64,000 bases of DNA from positions 496,001 to 560,000 of the forward strand of contig CAVSDJ010000009.1 in the NCBI GenBank assembly GCA_963726785.1. Reading direction: 5' to 3'. Under the pieces are notes generated by a model, which was not told the DNA's origin, made no database searches, and saw only the letters and a list, made by a program, of their open reading frames with translations. Shown piece by piece: positions 1 to 10,000 of the stretch; position 1 is the first letter of the stretch, and every line of letters begins with the position of its first letter. Made by a program: the position numbers and the translations under genes. This stretch comes from DATEKX01 sp963726785. Its GTDB lineage: Bacteria > Acidobacteriota > Blastocatellia > UBA7656.

Positions 1-1365
1 GTTTGTTTTGATGTCGAACTGGCCGCCGAGTTCGCGCGCGCGTCTTCGCATACTTGCCAGTCCGTTGCCGCCCCTTGATTGCGATGTGAGGTATCCTGTG
101 TCGGCTTTGACCAGCGCAGGGTTGAACCCTTTGCCGTTGTCGCTGATGTCTAAGGCGAGCCAGTCGCCTTCTATCACCAGGTCTAGAATCACCTCGCTCG
201 ATTCGGAATGTTTCACCACGTTGTTGACGCTCTCTTTGAAGATCAGGAAGACTTCGCGCCGGACGTTTGCGCCTAGCTGTATGTCGCGTTCCAAGAGCGG
301 AGCGCGGAAGCGAAAGGCTATCTGGCATGCCGTAAAAATATCGCTGGCAAATCGTCGCATCCGTTGCGCTAGGTCACTGAGATTGTCCTTGTGCGGATTG
401 ATCGCCCAGACGATGTCGCTCATTGATTCCATCAGTTCGTTAGAGATGTCAGTAACGGCGACGAGACGCTCGGAAGCGTCTTTATTCAGCACGGCTACGT
501 TCTGCCGCGCGGCTTCGCTCAGTAGAGCAATCTTCGTCAGGCTGGAGCAGACATCATCATGTAGATCGGTCGCGATGCGACGGCGCACTCGTTGAAGTTC
601 GAGAAGGCGTTCCTCTTTGCTCCTGTTCAAGGCGTCCTCCGCGCGCTTGCGCTGAATTAGCTGTCCTATATGACTGCCGATAGATGACATGATCTGAATC
701 ATCTCTTGCTCAGGGTGGCGAATATCATAGCTGTAAAACTCAAGGATGCCGATACAGGCGTTCCCGGCCAGAATCGGAAACCCGAATCCACCGCGCAGAT
801 TTTCGTTTGCAGTGGTCGTCAAGCGTGAGAGGATGCCGGATTCAACCAGGTCTGTAATCCATTGAGGCTGGCTGCTGGCAAGGACGCGACCCGGCAGTCC
901 TGTGCCGTGTGAGAAGTTATGGCCCCGACCGAGGGCTTCAAATTCTGTAGCGTCGGTAATTGGCTTCTGCCATACGCCGATGCAGCGCGCGATGTTGGAT
1001 TGAGGATCAATCTCCCAGATAGCTCCCCAATCCCATCCCGTAGTGACACAGATGGTTTGAAGGATTGCCAGCGCGGCTTCAACAGTGGTGGCCGATTCGA
1101 CCAGCGCGCGGGTCACTGCGTAGTCCATGGCCAGAACGCGCGTGGCCCGTCCAAGCTCTATCTGCTGGATTGTTAATTGTTCGGTCAGTTCTTCGGATTC
1201 GGACAATGCGGCGTTGAGTTCCTTTAGCCGCCCGGCACGGTAACGCTCGAAAGTGATGATCGCCCAGCCCGCCAGAACTCCAATGATTACGATAAACCAC
1301 CAGATGGCCGTAAACCACCAGGCAGTAGCGATCTGGTTATTGCTCACCTCTAGCCCGTTCAGCAT
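1..1365 (-). CDS. Sensor histidine kinase with GAF domain (C-terminus beyond window)
   Basis: Open frame of 455 codons running off the left edge. Order: N-terminal membrane segment (about residues 15-38), short coiled coil, GAF-like sensor domain (about 80-235), HisKA_3-type dimerisation helix with the phospho-acceptor His269 in DLHDDVCSSL, then an HATPase domain with N-box FKESVNNVVKH (376-386), D-box DISDNGKGF and the GNGLASM..RARELGG box at the end. This is the NarX/DegS-like class that phosphorylates a LuxR-type regulator, probably encoded next door outside the window. Start chosen at ATG 1365 because GGAGGA lies 5 bases upstream. The short periplasmic part may mean it senses through GAF or through a partner. 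Only a few C-terminal residues should be missing. Confidence 0.88.
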   Translation of the reverse strand, partial: MLNGLEVSNNQIATAWWFTAIWWFIVIIGVLAGWAIITFERYRAGRLKELNAALSESEELTEQLTIQQIELGRATRVLAMDYAVTRALVESATTVEAALAILQTICVTTGWDWGAIWEIDPQSNIARCIGVWQKPITDATEFEALGRGHNFSHGTGLPGRVLASSQPQWITDLVESGILSRLTTTANENLRGGFGFPILAGNACIGILEFYSYDIRHPEQEMIQIMSSIGSHIGQLIQRKRAEDALNRSKEERLLELQRVRRRIATDLHDDVCSSLTKIALLSEAARQNVAVLNKDASERLVAVTDISNELMESMSDIVWAINPHKDNLSDLAQRMRRFASDIFTACQIAFRFRAPLLERDIQLGANVRREVFLIFKESVNNVVKHSESSEVILDLVIEGDWLALDISDNGKGFNPALVKADTGYLTSQSRGGNGLASMRRRARELGGQFDIKTN

Positions 1366-1391
1366 GATAGTCCTCCGCTGCGGACGATTGT

Positions 1392-1589
1392 TTAGGAAAG
1401 CTCATGCTGCTCGGTGCGAACCTGTGTGAGCACGCGAGCTACAAATGCCAGAAACTCCTCTAGCGAGCGAAAGTACGTGGCCTTTGATGAGGCAACATGT
1501 TCAACGCGACCCTCGAACGAACCAGTCTCTATTGCCGTTTCCGGTTGAAACTGAATAACGAATGCGCCTGTATGTTGTAGTGTTTTCAT
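1392..1589 (-). CDS. Small conserved protein of unknown function
   Basis: 65 residues, no signal peptide or membrane segment. It carries the motif FEGRVEHVASSKATYF followed by SLEEFLAFVARVL, a pattern I recognise as a short family common in Acidobacteriota and some other soil bacteria, function unknown. It lies just upstream of the histidine kinase on the same strand (26-base gap), so the two may be co-transcribed. Confidence 0.7.
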   Translation of the reverse strand: MKTLQHTGAFVIQFQPETAIETGSFEGRVEHVASSKATYFRSLEEFLAFVARVLTQVRTEQHELS

Positions 1590-1678
1590 CGAACCGGAGT
1601 ATAGTCCGAGCGCCCGACCGGAGTCATAAAGAAGATGTAATGTTGCGGTGGTGTTTTTGTAATGAGTATAAGAGGGAG

Positions 1679-1779
1679 ATTCACCGCAGAGGCGCAGAGG
1701 ACGCGGAGGAGGCGCAGAGGATAAGCAAATATAGAACTCTCTGCGAAATCTCAGCGTCCTCTGCGCCTCTGCGGTGAAT
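1679..1779. repeat. Long palindromic intergenic repeat, copy A
   Basis: Positions 1679-1704 and 1754-1779 form a perfect 26-base inverted repeat beginning ATTCACCGCAGAGGCGC. The outer ends match copies at 14224-14364 and 20701-20824. It sits between divergently placed genes and could act as a bidirectional terminator or be a MITE/REP-like mobile palindrome. Confidence 0.85.
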
Positions 1780-1784
1780 ACAAT

Positions 1785-2726
1785 TCATTTCTGAGGTTTT
1801 GCCATTAATTTGCCTATTTCCCGCCAGGTGATCAGTTTGACGTTGTTTTCTTTCAGCAACTGGCGAGACCGCTCGCTTGTGAAAAAGTCAAAGTCTCGCT
1901 GTCTCCATGCCGCCCCCCAATCCGGGTGGTCAATCGTTGCCGCTCTCATCTCTTCGTCGTCGTAAGCAACGTGTATTATGAATTCAGTGATGCCGGGTTG
2001 TAGATTCTTGATCGCGTCAGCATAAAAATCGCCCCATTTCTCAGCCTTCACGCTTGGGATTGCGGTTATGATCCTGTCTATTACGACATCATCCGGGCCC
2101 AATAAAGATGGCAGGTATGGAGCACTGGCAAACCACTCTTTGCAGATCATCGCGGGCAACTTATTATCGCGCGCCACTCTCAGCAATACTTCAAAAAGAG
2201 TCTTGTTCTGATATAGCGTGCCCATATGCGAATCAAGGTGTGTCGGCTGAATGCCGAATGCTTTTGCCCGCTCGATCTGCGCGCGTATTTCCGCCTCGAC
2301 CTCGCGCGCATCAACATGCGATGCGGCTTCGACCTCCGTCGGGTACAGATAGTTATCTTGATTAAACAACGTCTTCACGAGGTCTTTCGACAGCACAGGC
2401 CCCCAGCGATAAAACTTCCACTCGCTTGTTAAGGTCAGGTGCAATCCTAAATCGGCTTCAGGGTGACTTCGGGCATAAGCCGCAATCTCCGCAAACCAGG
2501 GGCAGGGAACCATAATGCTGCCTGAATTGATCGCTCCGCTGTCGAAAGCTTTCATAGACGCGGCGTTTACTGAATGCGCCATGCCTAAATCATCGGCATG
2601 GATAATCAGTAGTTTTGTATCCGGCGGGTAGCCGAGTCTCTCAAGCGATGTTTTCATCGAAGCTTGCCCGAAGGAGGTAGAAAAATTCGCGAGCAGTAAG
2701 AGAACGATCAATAATGTCTGTTTCAT
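1785..2726 (-). CDS. Secreted YdjC/ChbG-family carbohydrate deacetylase
   Basis: 313 residues with a signal peptide (1-20, cleavage near SFGQA). The metal/catalytic motifs of the YdjC family are present: HADDLGM (H43, D45, D46), GLHLTLT (H96) and HLDSHMG (H163, D165, H167). The family removes acetyl groups from N-acetylated sugars such as chito-oligosaccharides or other glycans. The signal peptide suggests action in the periplasm or outside the cell. The downstream M48 peptidase gene lies 31 bases away on the same strand; no functional link is evident. Exact substrate unknown. Confidence 0.82.
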   Translation of the reverse strand: MKQTLLIVLLLLANFSTSFGQASMKTSLERLGYPPDTKLLIIHADDLGMAHSVNAASMKAFDSGAINSGSIMVPCPWFAEIAAYARSHPEADLGLHLTLTSEWKFYRWGPVLSKDLVKTLFNQDNYLYPTEVEAASHVDAREVEAEIRAQIERAKAFGIQPTHLDSHMGTLYQNKTLFEVLLRVARDNKLPAMICKEWFASAPYLPSLLGPDDVVIDRIITAIPSVKAEKWGDFYADAIKNLQPGITEFIIHVAYDDEEMRAATIDHPDWGAAWRQRDFDFFTSERSRQLLKENNVKLITWREIGKLMAKPQK

Positions 2727-2757
2727 CTATTCACCCATTTCAGTGTAATTCAATATA

Positions 2758-4695
2758 TCAGTAAGCCGCCGCTTTCGCCTGCTTTTCGACTAACGCGCTC
2801 ATCTCGCTTGCAAGCGCTTCTTTGTTTGTAAAAAGGTCCCAGACCAAATCTGAACTAGACGATTGATTGGTTGATACAACCCGGCTCGCGAATCGGAACC
2901 GATCTACAGGGCTTGGGTGAGTATCGTCTTCAGAGGACTGGCGATTGATCGCCTGATTTATCTTTTCCTCTATATTGTTTTCTTTGTTTGCCGTAATCTC
3001 ATAAAGATTTCGCACAGCCCGACGAGTTTTTAACGCATCTGTCACTTCCTGATAAGCAATATCGTCAAACTCGACCTGTCGGCGAATAACATGCCTGAGC
3101 CCTTGTTCAAATGCGCTTGCGCCGTATATGCGCGCTGCAACGCGGTCTGCAAGCACCTCCTGAAGCCGCGTCGCTCCATGACTGATGCGGCGAAAGATGA
3201 AGTGATATATGCGCAGAAATTGAAAAGCTATATTCCACACCACGTTCTGACCGCTTTCGATCATCGCGTAAGCAAACTTCATCATGTCGGAATTGACCCT
3301 CAGTGCCACATCGCCTCCCGCCGTATCTCTGTGCGAGAAGTGTCCGTACTCGTGCGCTAAGACCGCGCGAAAAGAATCTTGTTTGAAGTCGTTCAATATG
3401 CCGACTCCCATTATCAATATTCGTTTGGCGCGGTCCTGCATGCGCTCTGTGAAATTTCCTTTCTCGTATACAGCCAGGTCTGTGCCGGGCATAACGCGAA
3501 TCTCATCTACGGGGCGTGTGCCGACTGCTTGAGCGACTTCGCGCACCAGCGCCCATAATCCGGGCGCTTCGTCTTCGTTTAAGCTGCGCCCCGGGTCTTC
3601 CTGCTCGACTCGAATGAAGAGAGAACGAATCATCTGAAAGACTGTTATAAGAGCGCCTATCACGAGCAGCACCACAAGTTTGATTGGAATGCTGCCAGCC
3701 ATCCAGAAGCCATATGTTATGCCTGCCGCAGTGGCGAGCACTAAAAAGATGATCACGGGAATGGAAATGTAATAATAAAACCCCGCGACGTTAATTAGAA
3801 GTTTGTAAAACTTCCGCAGCGAGTGATCCTGACCTACAGTCATATTATTGGGATCAGCTTGCTCTAACGAGCGCAGAGTGATGTTCGATATTAATTTCCC
3901 CAGCCCGAAAAGCACTATCAACCCCGCGACCCAGGCGGCAACTAGGTATAGCGCATAATAAGCATAACGCCAGACAGTGGCTCTGGAGTGTATGCCCGAA
4001 GCAAGAAATTTATCGACAAACTCTGCGGGCAAGCCGAGGCTTTGAGCCTTCTTAATCTCATCTTCGGCCTTGATCCAGTCTTCATCTATTGTGGCGAGAA
4101 TCGCGCTGAAGTAGTGCGTAGCCATGAGGTTCGGATACTTGGTAGAGATGGTCTTCATTACAGAGCGAAAATCCTGCTCATTATCCAATTCGAGGCTTAG
4201 TTGAGCTACCAGAAATGGATAGCTGGGGTCGTCATCTTTATAAGCATCATTAGCCTGTTTTGCCAGAGTTAGTGCGCGGGTTTTATCTTGCGGAGCGCCT
4301 TCCTTGCCTTCGCCGGGATATGCCAGATTTTGAGCAAGGCTTATAAGGTTTTCGGGCGAGCTATTTTTTTTGACTGCCGCCTCAAGCAATGCCAGTCCTT
4401 CTTTAACCTGACCAATACTGACAAGTGACATTCCGCGCCGACGCAGAGCGGGGTCAAAGTCCGGCGCTTTCTTCAATACCTGTTGATACAACCGTGCGGA
4501 CTCCTGATAATCTGCTTTGTCCAATGCTACCGTAGCCGCTTTAAATGTTTCTACGGTCGCTGGAGCTACAGTTTTAAGTTGCTGCCAGATTATCTCTTCT
4601 TTTTGCATATCGCGTTCATCTGACTGAGCGAATGTCTGAGGAACCAGAAGGGCGAATAGCGCTATTGAGAATAACAAAGTCTTTCGTGTGAGCAT
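2758..4695 (-). CDS. TPR protein with M48-family metallopeptidase domain
   Basis: 645 residues. Signal peptide/anchor (1-24), an N-terminal half with TPR-like helices (about 50-235), membrane segments near 245-270 and two more at about 302-355, then an M48 (HtpX/STE24-type) peptidase domain with zinc motif HEYGH at 448-452. The family degrades membrane or misfolded envelope proteins. Fusion of a TPR front half to an M48 domain is seen in several acidobacterial proteins; the TPR part may select substrates. Start ATG 4695 agrees with the signal peptide. Function in detail is inferred. Confidence 0.82.
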   Translation of the reverse strand: MLTRKTLLFSIALFALLVPQTFAQSDERDMQKEEIIWQQLKTVAPATVETFKAATVALDKADYQESARLYQQVLKKAPDFDPALRRRGMSLVSIGQVKEGLALLEAAVKKNSSPENLISLAQNLAYPGEGKEGAPQDKTRALTLAKQANDAYKDDDPSYPFLVAQLSLELDNEQDFRSVMKTISTKYPNLMATHYFSAILATIDEDWIKAEDEIKKAQSLGLPAEFVDKFLASGIHSRATVWRYAYYALYLVAAWVAGLIVLFGLGKLISNITLRSLEQADPNNMTVGQDHSLRKFYKLLINVAGFYYYISIPVIIFLVLATAAGITYGFWMAGSIPIKLVVLLVIGALITVFQMIRSLFIRVEQEDPGRSLNEDEAPGLWALVREVAQAVGTRPVDEIRVMPGTDLAVYEKGNFTERMQDRAKRILIMGVGILNDFKQDSFRAVLAHEYGHFSHRDTAGGDVALRVNSDMMKFAYAMIESGQNVVWNIAFQFLRIYHFIFRRISHGATRLQEVLADRVAARIYGASAFEQGLRHVIRRQVEFDDIAYQEVTDALKTRRAVRNLYEITANKENNIEEKINQAINRQSSEDDTHPSPVDRFRFASRVVSTNQSSSSDLVWDLFTNKEALASEMSALVEKQAKAAAY

Positions 4696-4890
4696 TATTT
4701 ATTATCCTTTTGTTAAAAACTAAATCTTCAACCAGCAAGCTGATGGGGCCTGCGCGTCTGCGAATATCAGGGCCACGGAAATGCGGTAGTACAATCAACT
4801 CTATCAGGGCGCAGGAGCACGAATGTTATCTAAAATGAATTACAACTGTCAATTAAAGGTTATTCTCGTTATCTCGAATTATAAGGAGGG

Positions 4891-4933
4891 AAGGGGGCGG
4901 CTATCGTTTGAAAGAAACGATAGCCGCCCCCTT
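4891..4933. terminator. Perfect 19-bp hairpin between genes
   Basis: Arms 4891-4909 and 4915-4933 pair perfectly around the 5-base loop GAAAG. There is no clear T-run on either side, so it could be a terminator without a tail, an mRNA 3' stabiliser, or a protein site. The rest of the 4696-5173 gap has no convincing gene. Confidence 0.6.
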
Positions 4934-5112
4934 TGAACATTCGCGCAAGTCAGGGTTTTACCGGGCGCGTTACGGACATAGCTTCGTGCTTTTATTCGTT
5001 ATGGAACAACTGAGCGTGCCTGGCAGGCTTTGTAACGAAGCGGTGCCCGATTTATTAGTGAAACCGATATATGGCGCAGGCAAGCCTAAACTGAAATCAG
5101 CACTTGCCATTG

Positions 5113-5146
5113 AAAAGACTCGGCAACGATTTTTCATTGCCGAGTC
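5113..5146 (-). terminator. Rho-independent terminator of the secreted repeat-protein gene
   Basis: Ten-base stem (5117-5126 with 5137-5146) followed on the minus strand by TTTT, 27 bases after the stop codon of the gene at 5174-6517. Confidence 0.8.
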
Positions 5147-5173
5147 AAGTTCAACGGTCTGTTAGCCGCAAGA

Positions 5174-6517
5174 TCAATTCTGCTTCGATCTTTGCGCTTT
5201 CTCTTGTGTCTCTTTTACCTGCCGCATCGTTTCGCCGTGACGCGCCCACTCGATGCCGCGCTCGTCAGGCTTATTGAAAGCGTCAGGGTGCAGATAGTAA
5301 CCGCGCTCTTGTTCAGGCTTCATCTCTTCTACAGGGATGCGATGCTTGTTTGCATAAGCGTCCTTGCGAATGCCTGTCACCTGCCATGAAACTTCGACAC
5401 CCGGCGCGCTGGTCTTGATTGTGAAGCGATTGCTCTTCAACTTCTCCGCGACGATTACCTGTGCGAATGTGCCGACGACTGTAAGCTGATAGCGGAAGTC
5501 TTTGTTCAATGCCTGGAACCAGTCAGGCAGTGTGACGACAGCATCGCCGTTCGCGTCCGTCGTGATGTTGCCATTATAGATGTTCATCATATCGGGCGAT
5601 TCAACAAAGGAGTGATAAAGGTATTTGTTCTCAGGATCGAGCGGATGATCAATCTTGAACGAGCCGCCACCTTTCGCCAGGTTGCCCGACACTTCGACAT
5701 CACCCAGGAACTCGCCTGCCAGTCCAGCAGTAGCGCCACCCGCGCCGCCGCCCGGAATAGCCACGATTCCTCTGCCGCCTTTTTTACCCGTGCCGACGCC
5801 CAGCGCGCCTACGGTAAATGCGCCGTCGCCGCCGTTGCCGCCTGTGCTGACGCCGCCAATCAAAGTTCCGCCAGTGCCGCCTGAGCTATTGGAGGCCGAA
5901 CCACCGAAGCCAACAAGGCCAACGCCACCGGGAGTAGTGTTGCCGCCAGTGCCGCCAAGTGACAACAGACCTGAGCCTCCGCCTATGGTGTCACTGGCAG
6001 TGCCGCCCACGGTGAATGTGCCGGGGCCTCCGTCGGCAGTATTTGTAACCGTGACGACGCCATTCCCATTATCCACAGAGCCGGTTAATATGAGCGGGAC
6101 GGCTACGCGCAGAGGCGATACGGCTGTGCCGTCGCCCGCAAGCGTCGCGTCGTGCGTCACTGTCAATAACGCGTTTGCTGCCGAAGTCGTCTGCAATGTG
6201 CCGTCTGGAAATTTCAAACCGCCGATTGTGATTTCAATCATCCCTTGCACGGTAAGCTGCGAAGTGGGAGTCGTGGTTCCTATGCCGACTTTGCCGAACT
6301 TGTCTTCAAAGATGTTTGAATCGCCAAGTAAATTGAGATTAACCCATTTCGAAATGCGACCGATAGAGCCGCTGCCGCCGACGCTAGAAGCAGCGGTTTG
6401 AGATGTGTCGCTGGCAAGGGTTTTGTCCTTTTTATTTTTATCGAGTTTGGTTGATTGAGCAGAGGCCGAGCTAAAGGGCACAGCCATCAAAACTACCAGG
6501 CATAAAAACTTTCTCAT
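5174..6517 (-). CDS. Secreted Gly-rich surface protein
   Basis: 447 residues with signal peptide (1-20). A region resembling phage-tail/adhesin stalk starts (KVGIGTTTPTSQLTVQG near 76-92) is followed by a long Gly/Thr/Val-rich repeat stretch (about 140-275), and then a conserved C-terminal domain containing HPLDPENKYLYHSFVESPD and DWFQALNKDFRYQLTVVG. This architecture recurs in secreted proteins of Acidobacteriota and Bacteroidota; the role is unknown, likely an exported beta-rich fibre or surface protein. Monocistronic: own terminator downstream, 530-base gap upstream. No catalytic motif seen. Confidence 0.75.
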   Translation of the reverse strand: MRKFLCLVVLMAVPFSSASAQSTKLDKNKKDKTLASDTSQTAASSVGGSGSIGRISKWVNLNLLGDSNIFEDKFGKVGIGTTTPTSQLTVQGMIEITIGGLKFPDGTLQTTSAANALLTVTHDATLAGDGTAVSPLRVAVPLILTGSVDNGNGVVTVTNTADGGPGTFTVGGTASDTIGGGSGLLSLGGTGGNTTPGGVGLVGFGGSASNSSGGTGGTLIGGVSTGGNGGDGAFTVGALGVGTGKKGGRGIVAIPGGGAGGATAGLAGEFLGDVEVSGNLAKGGGSFKIDHPLDPENKYLYHSFVESPDMMNIYNGNITTDANGDAVVTLPDWFQALNKDFRYQLTVVGTFAQVIVAEKLKSNRFTIKTSAPGVEVSWQVTGIRKDAYANKHRIPVEEMKPEQERGYYLHPDAFNKPDERGIEWARHGETMRQVKETQEKAQRSKQN

Positions 6518-6806
6518 CTGTAATTTCCTCCATAAGTGGTTAGCGTTAATGTAAAGAATTTGATTTGCCCGCGATAATCATTCGTTTGCGCTCAATGATT
6601 ACCGGAGTCACATCAAGTGGTGAGGCAAAGCACGAGTTGACATGACTGACCGAGCACGCGTGAGGTTCGGTTTGATCTCTAGTCCACCACTTCACTTTGA
6701 TAAGACAGATCGGGGAAAATATTTCAGCGATCAGTCGAAAATATTTGATCGAGGATGATATTGTTGGCGGATTTGATTTGGATTAATTGAAGTGTGTGCA
6801 AAATTG

Positions 6807-7000
6807 GCCGCGTAGCGGCTATTGAATTTAGCCCGGTCTTTCAAGGCCGGGAAGACTCCAATATAGCCCGCCTCGTCGCGTGAGCGACGATTGAATTTAA
6901 CCGCGTGTTGCAACCGTCGCTCACGCGACGCAAATTACACAGGCTGTCTGCTTACCGTGCCTTAAAAGACACGGCTAAATTCACTAAGCCGCTACGCGGC
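6807..7000. repeat. Compound inverted-repeat element
   Basis: Outer arms 6807-6833 and 6973-7000 are near-perfect inverted copies (GCCGCGTAGCGGC... against ...GCCGCTACGCGGC). Inside are paired blocks around 6840-6855 and 6950-6973, and a central hairpin whose arms read CGTCGCGTGAGCGACG and its complement. No protein explains it; it looks like a MITE or REP-like palindrome cluster. It fills most of the 6518-7050 gap, whose remainder shows nothing recognisable. Confidence 0.65.
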
Positions 7001-7050
7001 AGCAGAACTAACTGCGCTGAGATTTATGCACACGCTTCGATTAATTATCG

Positions 7051-10000
7051 TCAGCGTTTGCCATCGAGGTTAGCCCACTCGCCGGATTGAATGAAACTGG
7101 CCCAATAAAAAGGATGCTCGCGCTGCTTGCGCTTCAACATAGAGAGCTGCACTTGCCTGAGAGCTTCGCCGCGCCCCTGCCCCTGCCTCAAGCCCGTGTA
7201 ATAAGCAGTCATCATCTCGCGCGTAACGTAATCGCTTATGGGCCACAGGCTCATAACAAGCGATTCAGTACCGGCCAACATGAAGGCGCGGCGAAGGCCG
7301 TAAAGGCCTTCGCCGTTTTTGACTTCGCCGATACCTGTGTCGCAAGCCGAAAGCGTGACCAGTTTAGTTCCCCACAGATTCAGCCCCGATGCTTCGAGGG
7401 CCGTCAATATGCCATCGTCATCGCTGCTCTTGTGCAGGTTCGCGCCTGCAAGCGCGAGCCCTGATCGCAGCAATGGATTCGCTACCTTTGCTTTTGCGCT
7501 GATGGCTCGTGTGCCGCGCGTGTTGGCCGAAGATAACTCGTCCGTCAAAAAGAATCCGTGTGTGGCGATGTGCAAAATGCGCGGGGCCGGATTTTGTTTG
7601 AGTGAAGATTCGGTTGCTTGCTGTCCCAACAAAATGTTGATTTCAGGAAACAGCGATTTGATTGTTCGCGCTTCCTGAGCAGTGCCGACGAGCGGCGCAA
7701 AATAAACATTCGACAGGTCGGTTGTGCTTGTAATGCTATCGCGGTTTTTGGCGCGGGAGTGCACGTTCACGTAGCCAGCTATTGCAGGTTGCGGCAAATC
7801 CGGTTCGCCAAATAACGGATCGGCTATGACGAGTGATGGGTTCTGCGCTTTTCTCGCCACTTGCAAACGCAGCAGGTCGCGGCCACCGGTCAGGTACGTA
7901 AAAGAATAACGTTGGATCAAGTATCGCTCATGCTCATCAACCAACGCTTCAAATGGAATCAGGTTGAGCGCGCCGTCGGGTGAAATCAATAATTGATTTG
8001 TGTCTCCGATCAGCGCGCGAACAGGTTGCATCACCTTTTCATCAACAGCGCGAGACCGCTCTCGCACGTCGCGCCTGAGCGGGTCGCGCAGCGCCTGACG
8101 CAGCGCGCTTATCCTCTGGTCAATCGCCCCCGCGTCGCCGAGATCATGCCATCGAACTTCTCCTTTCTGACGAATGACGTAGACGATGTAGCGGGGTTCT
8201 TTATAGGCTTCGTTGTTACTTTCCGCTTTTGGATCGAACGGGCGATAGACGGCGAACTCGATCAGCGCAGCGCCCTCAGGGATAGCGGCCTGGACGGCTG
8301 CGAGCGTGACGGGTTGCGACACGGCGCGAAATTCTGCGCTGCGGCGGCTGATTTCGGCTTCGAGCCGTTCTTTTACTTCTTCCAACTGGCTGACTTTTTT
8401 CTGATGCTCTTCAAAAGAGAGCTTCTGCGGCCCATCGAGTACGAGACGAGCCAGTTGCGCTGTAGAATCATTATACTGTTTGAGCAAGGCTTGCTCTTCG
8501 GGGGTTGACCGTTGCCTGAGCGACAGAAAACTTTCCGACATCGCGTCGAGCACACGCCCCTTGCGCTGTAACAAAACGAGGGCTGCAAGCGCGCTTGCGG
8601 CTCCGTCATTCGGCGCGAGGTCACTGTTAAGAGAGATGGTTCGATCAGTCCTCTCGGCGGTTGCATTCAGGTAGGACAGTTTTTGCCGTTCAGACCCGAT
8701 GGCGAGGTTCATCTCGATGTTGCGCTCGATGACCGCATCAACACGCGATTGAAATTTGATGGCCTCGGCAATGTTGCCCTGCGCCGCATATGTTTTGGCG
8801 ATGTTGCCAAGAGAGAGCAAAGTTAAGGGATGGTATGGCCCTCTGGTCGCCTCCGCGACTCGCAGCACTCGAAGGTGTGCGTCCAGAGATTTTGCGTACT
8901 CGCCTTTGGCGCGATAAATGTTGGCGATGTTATTTAGAATCATTGCAAGTCGTGGGTTCTCAGGCCCGAAAGCTTTTTCAAGGATTGCTACTGACTTTGC
9001 GTAGTACTCTTCCGCCTTCGCGTAGTCTTTTCTTTCGCGGGCGAGCCTGCCCAGGTTGAATAAGCTTATTACCTGGCCCACATTCCAAGGCCCGTAAATC
9101 TTTTCATAGATCACCTGCGAGCGCAGCAGAAACTGCCCGGCTTGCTGATAATCTCCTTTCTCAGTGTAAAGGACTCCCAAGTCGTTAAGGATAACCGCTG
9201 TGTTAACATGGTCTTCGCCCAGAATTTTTTCACTGAGCATCAGCGCCTGTTGCAGCAACTGTTCAACCTTTTCAGAGTCCCTCGTAACCTGTGACAGAGT
9301 GTGCAGGCATAGAGCCGTCAAACGATGTTCCAGCCCAAGCGTTTTCTGACTGATTTCAACGGCGCGTTGGGCCAGTCGTTCTGCTTTGGCCACTTCGTTT
9401 GTTTCAAAGTAAACGTATGCAAGCATCCTGCTGATGCCAGCCGTCTGGGGATGCTCTTCGCCTAATGCTTTTTCGCTGATGGCTAAAGCGCGTTCTAAAA
9501 GCGATATGGCTTTTGGGAACTCCTGTTTGTCGTCGTAATAGTTGTTGGCGAAGTCGCTTAACAAGTCTGCGACGAAAGGGTGTTCCTTTCCCAAAATTTT
9601 TTCACTGATGGCTAAAGCTCGTTCGGCGAGTTGACGAGTCTCTTCATACTTGCCTTCGGAAAAAGCCCGAATGCTATCGGCACTGAGTTTGCGCGCTTCG
9701 TGCATCATACGATCATTGTCAGTGGCGGCGCGAACCTCTGCGACGCGAATCTTGTAATATCCGGTCGGGGCGCTTTTCGAAGTTGCTTTGACGATCAACC
9801 GATAGCTTAAAGCTTCGGCAACCATCTCGATTTTCTCTTCGCCCTGACTTCTGTATTCGCTGTCGAAACTCGCGACGAGCTTGCCTTTCGTTGTTTGAAG
9901 TGCGACGGCAACATCAATGCCGCGCTGTTCGACAACGACGCTCGCGTATTGCCCCTCGGCCAGCGTGATCTGATAGCTGTGTTGCTGACCGCCTGCAAGC

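Noticed and set aside
8..595. 195-codon plus-strand frame
   Set aside because: Antisense of the histidine kinase catalytic domain, which has clear motifs on the minus strand.
4908..5165. 85-codon plus-strand frame in the gap, with AAGGAGGG nearby
   Set aside because: Starts inside the perfect hairpin, no ribosome site at proper distance, no family.
6069..6077. TTATCCACA in the host part
   Set aside because: A single copy inside a coding gene, compatible with chance; not taken as a functional DnaA box.
5655..6401. 248-codon Pro-rich open frame on the plus strand
   Set aside because: Antisense of the Gly-rich secreted protein; the proline richness is simply the complement of glycine codons.
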